A model generated the notes under the pieces. It saw nothing but the letters and a program-made list of their open reading frames with translations. It ran no database searches and had not been told where the DNA came from. From Planctomycetia bacterium (GTDB taxonomy: Bacteria; Planctomycetota; Phycisphaerae; Phycisphaerales; SM1A02), in the NCBI GenBank assembly GCA_005804005.1, contig SYPI01000270.1, forward strand, positions 1-5,852: a stretch of DNA of 5,852 nucleotides, written 5' to 3'. The position numbers and the translations under genes are program-made. Positions 1 to 5,729 of this stretch are shown here, piece after piece. Position 1 is the stretch's first letter. Each line of letters begins with the position of its first letter.

Positions 1-1062
1 CTGGCCGAAGTCGACTGCTGCGGCCAGCTGGGCACAGATATTCCCGGCCTCAACGAGGGGGGCCGCGCCAGTCTCTATGAAGAGATCATCGATGACATCA
101 AACTGCAGAAGCCTGACCTGATCGTCTACGAGCTTTACTCGTCCGACCTTGGCACCAAGTACCACCTCGGTGCCAACAAGGAACGCTCGGAGATGGGCCT
201 GTTCGAGGACGACCCGATGCGCCGCATGGTCCACAAGCTGCGCGAGGAAACCGGGTACGACGACGCGCACCAGATCATGTGGGTGCGCGACTCAATCGGG
301 TTCGGCTCGCTGCTGGCATTGAGTTGGCCGCAGATGTACATGTCCTCCACGGCCCGACTGGGCGGTCTGATGCGAGTGATGGAGCGGGCCTTCCCCGATG
401 ATCCGCAGGTGAAGGCCAAGTTCCGCGAAGCATTCGTGGCCATCTCCAACGGCTTCCTGCAGCAGGGCGGCTACCCGCTGGAGTTGGGCATCGCCATGAT
501 GCGGCCGGAGAAGCAACTCAGCGCTCGCTGGGATGGTCGCAAGATCGTCTGGCTGAACGACACCACCGGACTCTGGGTGGTCGATGACACCGACAAGGAT
601 GTAGCCAACTTCACCGCTGACCGGGCCGAAGAACTCGGCCTCTGCGACGGAATCGCCGACGATCTGGACGAACTCATGTTCCAGCTCGGCCACCGTCATT
701 GGGTTCAGGTCAACGGAGACGGCAAGGAAACCGTCCGCAAGTACATCATCGACTGGCGCAAGGCCTACCTGCGCTGCGAAGGGTTGCTGCGGGACTATGA
801 GGAGCATCAGGGCAACGCCTCCGGAGACGAGGCTCTGAAGTACCTCGGACTGGCCAAGGCGGCGCTGGAGAAGATCAAGAATTACATGGAGCGCTACCCG
901 GCAGTCGCCACCCGCCTGCGCATGGAGCATGGCCTAGACATGCTCGGGCTCGATGGGATGATTGGCCGCCTTGGCGAGCAGATCCGCGGTATCCGCAGCA
1001 ATCGGGGGAATAGCGGCGGTGGCGGCGGCGGGGGCGGCAGCGGTCACGGCCTCGGTCGTTAG
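1..1062 (+). CDS. S49/ClpP-fold protease-like protein, probably catalytically inactive (5' end missing)
   Basis: The frame is open from base 1 to the TAG at 1060-1062, giving 353 visible residues; the true start lies upstream, so the Met at 193 is internal. The fold is inferred from its match to the downstream neighbour (1095-2447). Matching blocks are a beta strand and loop near residues 1-12, the strand LIVYELYSS (40-48), WVRDSIGFGS (94-103), LGIAMMRPE (162-170) and FTADRAEELGLCDG (204-217), the last resembling the S49/crotonase segment 'A...GLVDG'. Aligned by eye, the S49 nucleophile Ser becomes Gly100 and the oxyanion NGG becomes SDL, and neither candidate Lys of the neighbour is kept (Leu160 and Pro169 instead). 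This suggests a pseudoprotease or scaffold subunit. Residues 240-330 look helical, and the protein ends in a glycine-rich tail (339-350). Whether a signal peptide exists cannot be seen. The gene is 32 bases upstream of its paralogue and probably co-transcribed with it. The CDS is certain; the family call is moderate. Confidence 0.6.
   Translation: MAEVDCCGQLGTDIPGLNEGGRASLYEEIIDDIKLQKPDLIVYELYSSDLGTKYHLGANKERSEMGLFEDDPMRRMVHKLREETGYDDAHQIMWVRDSIGFGSLLALSWPQMYMSSTARLGGLMRVMERAFPDDPQVKAKFREAFVAISNGFLQQGGYPLELGIAMMRPEKQLSARWDGRKIVWLNDTTGLWVVDDTDKDVANFTADRAEELGLCDGIADDLDELMFQLGHRHWVQVNGDGKETVRKYIIDWRKAYLRCEGLLRDYEEHQGNASGDEALKYLGLAKAALEKIKNYMERYPAVATRLRMEHGLDMLGLDGMIGRLGEQIRGIRSNRGNSGGGGGGGGSGHGLGR
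1012..1044 (+). repeat. GGN-codon tract encoding the poly-Gly C-tail of the first protease-like protein
   Basis: Ser338 is followed by eight consecutive Gly codons (339-346, mostly GGC, with one GGT and one GGG) and then Ser-Gly. The tract is a near-trinucleotide GGC repeat and could change length by slippage. A similar tail closes the downstream paralogue, which suggests a shared, probably flexible C-terminus. Function is unknown. Confidence 0.8.
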
Positions 1063-1094
1063 TCAGTCCACTGGTTATTCAAGGGAACACGAAC

Positions 1095-2447
1095 ATGAAT
1101 CCCCATCGCCACACTATTGCCGCCCTCACCCTCAGTTTCGGGCTGTTCAGTACTTTGGTCGGCGCGGCCGATGTTCGCATCGCTGGCGGAAAAGTCTGGC
1201 GGGGTGACACCGGCGCACAGGTGCGGGTGGTCGTCAAGGAGTCCGGGGTGGAGCGCACTTATGAGGGCGCTTTCCTGAAGCTGGACGGCAAGCTCTTGAC
1301 TATGGAGGTGAGTTCAGCCGGCAAGCCAACTCGCAAGACGGTTTACGCCACCGACATCCTGTCTATGACCACTCTCGGCGGTGCGGCTGATGTGGCCGAC
1401 CAGCCCGAAGATGCGGCGGCACAGACTGGCGCCACCACTGCGCCCGGGGCGGCAGCAGTTGCGCCCGGCACCGCCACCGGCGCCAAGCGGCAGGTCTTCA
1501 TCCTGCCGGTGGATGGCATGGTCGGTGTGGGCCTACGGCACAATGAAATGGAAGCCATCGAGAAGGTGGCCGACTCCTTCGGCGAGGGCCAACTCATCAT
1601 CCTGCGGGTGAACTCCAACGGTGGTTTGGTGATCGAAGGCGACCAGATCGAGAAGACGCTGCAGCGGCTGCGCACTAAGCACCGCCTGATCTCGTGGATC
1701 GAGAAGGCGATCTCGGGCGGGGCATTCACCGGCGTACAGGCGGAAGAGGTCTACTTCCTCCCGACCGGCTCGCTCGGCTCCATCACCATGATCCAGGGGC
1801 TGACTGCGGTGACCGGGGCGGCCAACGAGTATTGGATGCAGAACCTAGAGCGGGTCATGGAGGAGAACGGCCACGAGAAGCACCTCGGTCGCTGCATGGT
1901 GAACAAGGAGTATGAGCTCTCCTACGACAAGGACCCCGAGACCGGCAAGGTCACTTGGTACAAAACTCTCGAAGGCGAGTTCGATCTCTCCGATGCCAAC
2001 GAGAACCTTGACTTCAACGCCTCCAACGCCGAGCACTGCGGCTTCTCCAAGGGCACTGCCGCCACGCTTCCGGACTTGATGAGGATTGTCGGCTGGCCCG
2101 AGGGAACCTACGAGGTCAACAAGGAAGGCCAGGCGATCTACGAACGCTGGCAGCGCACCATGAGCCAGTGCAAGGAACGGGTCCCGCGCATTTGGGACGA
2201 GATGGAGTACAAGAATCAGGCCAGTGGTGATCCGGTGGTGATTCTGGGAACGCGCATCCAGCTCTTCAAGGAATTCCTCGGCTGGTACGACCGGGCCTGG
2301 TCGGTCATTCAGTGGGAACTGAACATCAATGCTCGCAAGGATGACCTCGAGCGGGAGTTGAAGCGGATGGAGAAGGAACTGGCCGACCTGCGCAAGGCCC
2401 GGCGCGGGGCTGGCGGCGGCGGCGGCGGATCAGGCGCTGGCGGCTGA
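1095..2447 (+). CDS. Exported S49 (SppA-like) serine peptidase homologue with N-terminal beta-barrel-like domain and poly-Gly tail
   Basis: This 450-residue protein probably acts outside the cytoplasm. Residues 1-25 form a signal peptide with a hydrophobic core (TIAALTLSFGLFSTLVGAA) and likely cleavage near 24-25; no lipobox Cys is seen. Residues 26-95 look like a small SH3/Sm-like beta domain, followed by an Ala/Thr/Pro-rich linker (about 97-130). The protease-like core starts near 133: FILPVDGMVG (135-144), the oxyanion-type motif RVNSNGG (171-177), then AISGG (205-209) with Ser207 as likely nucleophile and LGS (227-229), in the S49 order. The general-base Lys is not certain; K262 and K271 are candidates in the region where single-domain SppA carries it. 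Residues 413-437 are a charged, coiled-coil-like helix (DDLERELKRMEKELADL), and 438-450 are Gly-rich. AAGGGA at 1080-1085 is a modest ribosome site for the ATG at 1095. Peptidase substrate is unknown. A non-peptidase crotonase-fold protein is the main alternative. Confidence 0.75.
   Translation: MNPHRHTIAALTLSFGLFSTLVGAADVRIAGGKVWRGDTGAQVRVVVKESGVERTYEGAFLKLDGKLLTMEVSSAGKPTRKTVYATDILSMTTLGGAADVADQPEDAAAQTGATTAPGAAAVAPGTATGAKRQVFILPVDGMVGVGLRHNEMEAIEKVADSFGEGQLIILRVNSNGGLVIEGDQIEKTLQRLRTKHRLISWIEKAISGGAFTGVQAEEVYFLPTGSLGSITMIQGLTAVTGAANEYWMQNLERVMEENGHEKHLGRCMVNKEYELSYDKDPETGKVTWYKTLEGEFDLSDANENLDFNASNAEHCGFSKGTAATLPDLMRIVGWPEGTYEVNKEGQAIYERWQRTMSQCKERVPRIWDEMEYKNQASGDPVVILGTRIQLFKEFLGWYDRAWSVIQWELNINARKDDLERELKRMEKELADLRKARRGAGGGGGGSGAGG
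2406..2444 (+). repeat. GGN-codon tract encoding the poly-Gly C-tail of the second protease-like protein
   Basis: Codons 438-450 encode Gly, Ala and Ser only, including six consecutive Gly (440-445). The tract is dominated by GGC and overlaps the left arm and loop of the hairpin at 2424-2453, so the base composition here may serve RNA structure as well as protein. It parallels the tail of the upstream paralogue. Confidence 0.8.
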
Positions 2448-2453
2448 TCCGCC
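2424..2453. terminator. Candidate hairpin terminator between convergent genes, no T-tract
   Basis: The arms GGCGGATCAG (2424-2433) and CTGATCCGCC (2444-2453) are a perfect 10-bp inverted repeat around a 10-base loop. The stop codon of the protease gene (TGA 2445-2447) lies in the right arm. The repeat would fold in transcripts of either strand, so it could end both the protease gene and the convergent permease gene. No run of T follows on either strand, so it does not meet the classical intrinsic terminator definition; it could instead protect the 3' end of the mRNA. Confidence 0.45.
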
Positions 2454-2466
2454 CGTCGAGGCGCGC

Positions 2467-2481
2467 CGGCTGATTCAGCCG
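2467..2481. repeat. Short palindrome over the permease stop codon
   Basis: CGGCTGA, a central T, then TCAGCCG gives 7-bp arms around one base. The stop codon of the permease (minus strand, 2475-2477) is inside it. As RNA only about five pairs with a five-base loop could form, so it is a weak structure. Its left arm repeats CGGCTGAT from 2441-2448, so it could compete with the neighbouring hairpin. Confidence 0.35.
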
Positions 2482-3494
2482 ACTTCGCGGCGCTGGAAGA
2501 GCGCTGTTCCCACCCCCAGCGCGGCAGTCGTGACCAGCGCTCCGTAGGCCAGAGCCCAGCCGATGTACGAACCGGGGATTGACTTGCCTTGGTTTAGCGC
2601 GTCCACGGTCCAGAACACCTGGAAGTTCGGCACGGCGGCATAGGCCGCCTTCCAGCACCACAGGGTGGCTGAATTCACCGCCACGCTCCCAGCCTGAGCC
2701 AGTCGTTCCAGTTCAGCCACTTCGCGTCCGATGATCCAATCGGAGAGCAACCCCAGCAACAACATGCCAAGGGTCGCCGCCACCGTGAGCACCTGTCCGA
2801 AGCGGGTTGACGCTGCCACTGCCACCGAGGCCATGGCTAGCACACCAGCCAGCACCAGCAGGATGGCCTTCCACAATTCGCCCTCGAACTCCTTGGCCGG
2901 AGCCTGTGCGGCGAAATCTGGCCCGAACATCAGCGCCATGCCGTAGGCGATTCCCAACAGCGGCACTCCCAGTACCAGGAACACCGCTGGAAACGCCATG
3001 CCGTAGAAAAAGTTGCACCAGATCCCAGCGCCTAGGGCGCCGAGCACGGCCAGCAGGCCGAGCGAGATGACTGGCCAGTGCATCGGCGTGGCGGCCGTCT
3101 GCAGCACACCATGCATTTCCACCAGGGCGAAAGCCACTCCCAGGAACGCCGTGCAGACGGTCAGCGCCCCAGCAACCCCCAGATACTTACCCAATAGAAA
3201 AGCGAAGCGCGGCACCGACTTGCTGACCACGGTTAGGACGGTCTTGTTCTCTATCTCGCGGCTGAGGACGCTGGTGGCCAGCAGGGCACTGAGGATGGCG
3301 CCGGACATGAAAACCGTGGATAGCCCGATGTCGACAAACATGCGGTTGTCGTCATCCATGGTGTAGGCGGCGAACGGGTTGCTCATGATCACCAGCAGCG
3401 TGCCGATGAGCACTACCACTAGGGCAACCGGCTGGCGCACGCTCTCCAGCAGCGTGTTTCGGGCAACGGCCAGTACCTGCTCGACGAACCCCAT
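2475..3494 (-). CDS. ABC-2 type transporter permease subunit
   Basis: This is a 339-residue polytopic inner-membrane protein, a usual length for ABC-2 permeases of the NosY/ABC2_membrane_2 kind. About eight hydrophobic segments are visible: roughly 20-38, 57-77, 100-125, 142-158, 162-188, 207-228, 232-250 and 309-333. Family hallmarks are the cytosolic segment SREIENKTVLTVVSKSVPR (78-96) before LLGKYLG (100-106), where these permeases typically read 'REIE..T...l..kP..R..fllGK', and the C-terminal ALFQRREVG. A polar stretch at 251-308 contains VPNFQVFW before the last membrane segment. The protein should form the membrane channel of an exporter together with an ATPase that is not in this window, so substrate cannot be inferred. 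The ATG at 3494 is the only sensible start; GGAA lies about six bases upstream, a weak ribosome site. The gene converges on the protease pair and diverges from the SPFH genes, so it is transcribed independently of both. Confidence 0.88.
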   Translation of the reverse strand: MGFVEQVLAVARNTLLESVRQPVALVVVLIGTLLVIMSNPFAAYTMDDDNRMFVDIGLSTVFMSGAILSALLATSVLSREIENKTVLTVVSKSVPRFAFLLGKYLGVAGALTVCTAFLGVAFALVEMHGVLQTAATPMHWPVISLGLLAVLGALGAGIWCNFFYGMAFPAVFLVLGVPLLGIAYGMALMFGPDFAAQAPAKEFEGELWKAILLVLAGVLAMASVAVAASTRFGQVLTVAATLGMLLLGLLSDWIIGREVAELERLAQAGSVAVNSATLWCWKAAYAAVPNFQVFWTVDALNQGKSIPGSYIGWALAYGALVTTAALGVGTALFQRREVG

Positions 3495-3503
3495 GGGTTC
3501 CGA

Positions 3504-3512
3504 ATCGTAGCA
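3504..3512 (-). promoter_or_regulatory. Possible extended -10 element for the permease gene
   Basis: On the minus strand TGCTACGAT fits the extended -10 pattern TGnTAnnnT. It ends only nine bases before the ATG at 3494, so a transcript from it would be leaderless or nearly so. No convincing -35 box is seen at the right spacing. This is a weak call. Confidence 0.2.
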
Positions 3513-3516
3513 ATCG

Positions 3517-3536
3517 ACGGCGGCCGAAGCCGCCGT
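3517..3536. promoter_or_regulatory. Perfect 8-bp hairpin in the divergent intergenic spacer, UUCG tetraloop on the permease strand
   Basis: ACGGCGGC (3517-3524) and GCCGCCGT (3529-3536) are perfectly complementary around four bases. Read on the minus strand the loop is TTCG closed by a C-G pair, the very stable C(UUCG)G tetraloop. It lies 22 bases before the permease ATG and 40 bases before the chosen start of the SPFH gene. It may be a 5'-leader structure of the permease mRNA, a stop for transcription entering from the right, or a DNA dyad bound by a regulator. No T-tract follows on either strand. Confidence 0.5.
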
Positions 3537-3576
3537 GGACTACCATGCTGCCCCCTCACTGGGCACAGCCTTGAGC

Positions 3577-5694
3577 ATGAGAATCGATCACTTCGCATAT
3601 CAGCAGGCGACGCGTGTCTCAGGCTTCGGCTTGGCCATTCAGTTGGGCTTTGGATTGCTGCTGCTAGTTTTCGGCCGTATCGCCGGGGACACCGCCTTCA
3701 GTTACGCCAGCACCGCCATGCTGGCTGGCTGCATCCCTTGGGCAGCGCTGATTGTCGCCTTCCACCAGCATCGGTTGGAGCGACTGGAAGCCCTAGAGAC
3801 CGAAGAACTCGCCTCTGGCCATGCCAAGCCCGAGAGCGTGTTCACAGCGGCCCGGGCTGAAGGCCAAGTCGCGGCGCGGCGGCTGCGATTCATGCACACG
3901 GTGCTCATCCCGATCGCCAGCCTGATCTATGCGCTGCTGCTGGCGGGCGTGGCCTGGAGCGTGTGGCAGTTCTTCGTTCTCGCCGCAGATCCGAAACTAG
4001 TGGATCAGGTTGCTTTCGGCGCAGGCTGGGCGCCGGGTTGGCAGATGGCCATTTGCCTCGGACTGGCCCTGATCGGGTTCATTTTCTCGCGCTTCCTGGC
4101 TGGCATGGCCACTCAGGCAGCGTGGAGCGCGCTGCGCGGTGGCGCCAGCGTCATGGTGGCCAACGCCATCTCGCTGCTGGCCATTGGCGTCGGCGTGACC
4201 TTCGGCGTCTTCGGCGAGTCCGGTGTCCTTCAGGAAATCACCCGGGCGCTGGCCTTCCTCTATCTGGCCATGGCCGCCGAGGTGGGGCTCAATCTGCTCT
4301 TGAATCTCTATCGACCGCGCCGGGTTGGTGAAACTCCGCGGCCCGCCTTCGACAGCAAGATCCTCGGCCTGCTGGCGGCCCCCGACTCCATCGTTCGCAG
4401 CGTGAACGACGCAGTCAACTATCAGTTCGGGTTCGATGTCACCAGCACCTGGGGATACCAACTGCTGCTGCGCAGCGTGCTCTCGCTGGGGGGATTGGCA
4501 ATTGTGGTGCTGGTGCTGCTGTCGACGGTGGTGGTTGTGCCTCCGGGCTTCGAAGCGTTGCGACTGCGGGGCGGCGCCATCACCGGCGCCACCGAACAAT
4601 CGGCCCTCTTGGTGAAAATGCCCTGGCCACTGGAGAGTGTGGCCACCTATGACGTGGCGCGGCTGCGCTCAGTGGCCTTGGGTGCTGAACCGACGCGCCC
4701 CGGCGCGGTCAATCTCTGGCCGATCGAAGGTGAAACCAGCGCCGACCGTCGACCATTCATCGTGCAGGCGGCGCCCCTGTCGGCTGAAGTCACCCAGGCG
4801 CTTCAAGCCACCGCGACCGAGGAGACATCCAGCCTGGCTGATCGATTCGCGGTCATCGAAGCCGAGTTCGTTCTGCGCTACCGAGTGAAACCCGGGGCGT
4901 TGGAGCAGTACCTGACATTTGTTGATGACACTCCGCAGCGGCGCGGGCTCTCCATGCGCGAACGAGCCGTCCGCGGTATTGCCATGCGCGAGGCCAGCCA
5001 GCTGCTGGCGGTGACATCTTTCGATCAGGTGCTGTCCCCCGAGGGCGATTCGCTGGTGAACTCGCTTCGCACCCGGATTCAGGCCGCTTTCGACGCCGCT
5101 GGTGCCGGCATTGATGTGGTCTCTGTAGAGGTGCCCACCCTGCGTCCGCCCCCCGAGGCGGCGGCCATGTTCGAGGAGCGCTCCATTGACCTGCAGAACT
5201 CCGCCAAGTTGGTTGACGAGGCCCAGCGGGTGGTCAATACCACCATGGCGGCGCTGGTCGGCTCCGTAGGGACAGCCCGCCGGGCGGTGACGGCTATCGA
5301 CGACCTGCGCCGGATCGAGCGCGAGCAGGGGGCTGACAGCGAGCCAGCCGATGCCCAGCGCGCCATATGCGAATCGCTGCTGCTGGAGTCGCGGGCCCAG
5401 GCGGCCAGCGTGATCAGCGCGGCTCGGGCCACCCGCTGGGAGAAATTGATGGACGCCCGCCGAGTCAGCCAAGTGGTGCTGGGGCAGGCGGACTCGTATC
5501 GAGTCGCCCCCGAGCTCTACCGCCAGAGAGCCATCATGAATGTGCTCGGCCGGGCTTTGGCCCAAGTGCGCATCAAGTACATCCTGGGTGTCGATCCGGA
5601 GCGGATCCAGTTCGACATTCAGATGCAGCAACCCGACCCAGGTCTGAACTTGGCGGACTATCTGGAGAAGAAATCGGACAAGGGGGGCGGCTAG
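3577..5694 (+). CDS. hflK: HflK-like SPFH-domain membrane protein with multi-pass N-terminal region
   Basis: This 705-residue protein joins a long membrane region to an SPFH/band-7 domain. Six hydrophobic segments lie at about 16-35, 41-62, 107-136, 155-176, 190-212 and 224-245; a seventh (304-321) directly precedes the SPFH domain. That domain opens with VVVVPPGFEALRLRGG and has MPWPLESVATYDVARLRSV (348-366), matching the HflK pattern of a 'PGl...PwP.e.v..vd..R' segment. EAEFVLRYRVKP (428-439) is the second conserved strand. GIDVVSVEVPTLRPPPEA (511-528) leads into a long Ala/Glu/Arg-rich helical region ending near 655. HflK and HflC form an assembly around FtsH and modulate membrane-protein degradation. 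Pairing with the HflC-like gene 35 bases downstream supports the name. A GTG at 3535 would add 14 residues, but it sits inside the 3517-3536 hairpin, and MRIDHFAYQQATR looks like a natural N-terminus, so I chose ATG 3577. No clear Shine-Dalgarno precedes it. A divergent SPFH family other than true HflK remains possible. Confidence 0.85.
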   Translation: MRIDHFAYQQATRVSGFGLAIQLGFGLLLLVFGRIAGDTAFSYASTAMLAGCIPWAALIVAFHQHRLERLEALETEELASGHAKPESVFTAARAEGQVAARRLRFMHTVLIPIASLIYALLLAGVAWSVWQFFVLAADPKLVDQVAFGAGWAPGWQMAICLGLALIGFIFSRFLAGMATQAAWSALRGGASVMVANAISLLAIGVGVTFGVFGESGVLQEITRALAFLYLAMAAEVGLNLLLNLYRPRRVGETPRPAFDSKILGLLAAPDSIVRSVNDAVNYQFGFDVTSTWGYQLLLRSVLSLGGLAIVVLVLLSTVVVVPPGFEALRLRGGAITGATEQSALLVKMPWPLESVATYDVARLRSVALGAEPTRPGAVNLWPIEGETSADRRPFIVQAAPLSAEVTQALQATATEETSSLADRFAVIEAEFVLRYRVKPGALEQYLTFVDDTPQRRGLSMRERAVRGIAMREASQLLAVTSFDQVLSPEGDSLVNSLRTRIQAAFDAAGAGIDVVSVEVPTLRPPPEAAAMFEERSIDLQNSAKLVDEAQRVVNTTMAALVGSVGTARRAVTAIDDLRRIEREQGADSEPADAQRAICESLLLESRAQAASVISAARATRWEKLMDARRVSQVVLGQADSYRVAPELYRQRAIMNVLGRALAQVRIKYILGVDPERIQFDIQMQQPDPGLNLADYLEKKSDKGGG

Positions 5695-5720
5695 GTCGGC
5701 CCCGGCCCGCAAGCGAACAG

Positions 5721-5725
5721 AGGAG
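5721..5725 (+). promoter_or_regulatory. Shine-Dalgarno site of the HflC-like gene
   Basis: AGGAG, within AGAGGAGAT, ends four bases before the ATG at 5730. It is the strongest ribosome-binding site in the window and fixes the start of the downstream gene. The HflK-like gene upstream lacks such a site, so the two may be translated at different rates. Confidence 0.7.
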
Positions 5726-5729
5726 ATCC

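Noticed and set aside
193..195. ATG at 193 as the start of the first gene
   Set aside because: The same frame is open back to base 1, and the upstream residues (for example LIVYELYSS) align with the fold core of the paralogue, so the ATG is internal.
292..930. A 212-codon minus-strand open frame opposite the first protease-like gene
   Set aside because: The plus-strand frame aligns with its paralogue, so it is the real gene. The antisense product has no recognisable family.
962..1207. An 81-codon plus-strand frame bridging the two protease-like genes
   Set aside because: It overlaps the end of one gene and the signal peptide of the next in another frame. Its Ala-rich start is a frame-shifted reading of the Gly-codon tract.
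3997..4599. A 200-codon minus-strand open frame
   Set aside because: It is antisense to the membrane segments of the HflK-like protein and is His/Gln-rich in the way reverse translations of Leu/Val/Ala codons often are.
5684..5703. Possible terminator after the HflK-like gene (GGGGC and GCCCC arms)
   Set aside because: Only five pairs with a ten-base loop and no T-tract. Termination before the HflC-like gene would also be unexpected in an hflK-hflC operon.
4669..5712. A long open frame of 347 codons on the minus strand
   Set aside because: It lies fully antisense to the HflK-like gene, whose SPFH motifs are recognisable. High-GC coding DNA commonly leaves such open antisense frames. The predicted protein shows no recognisable domain.
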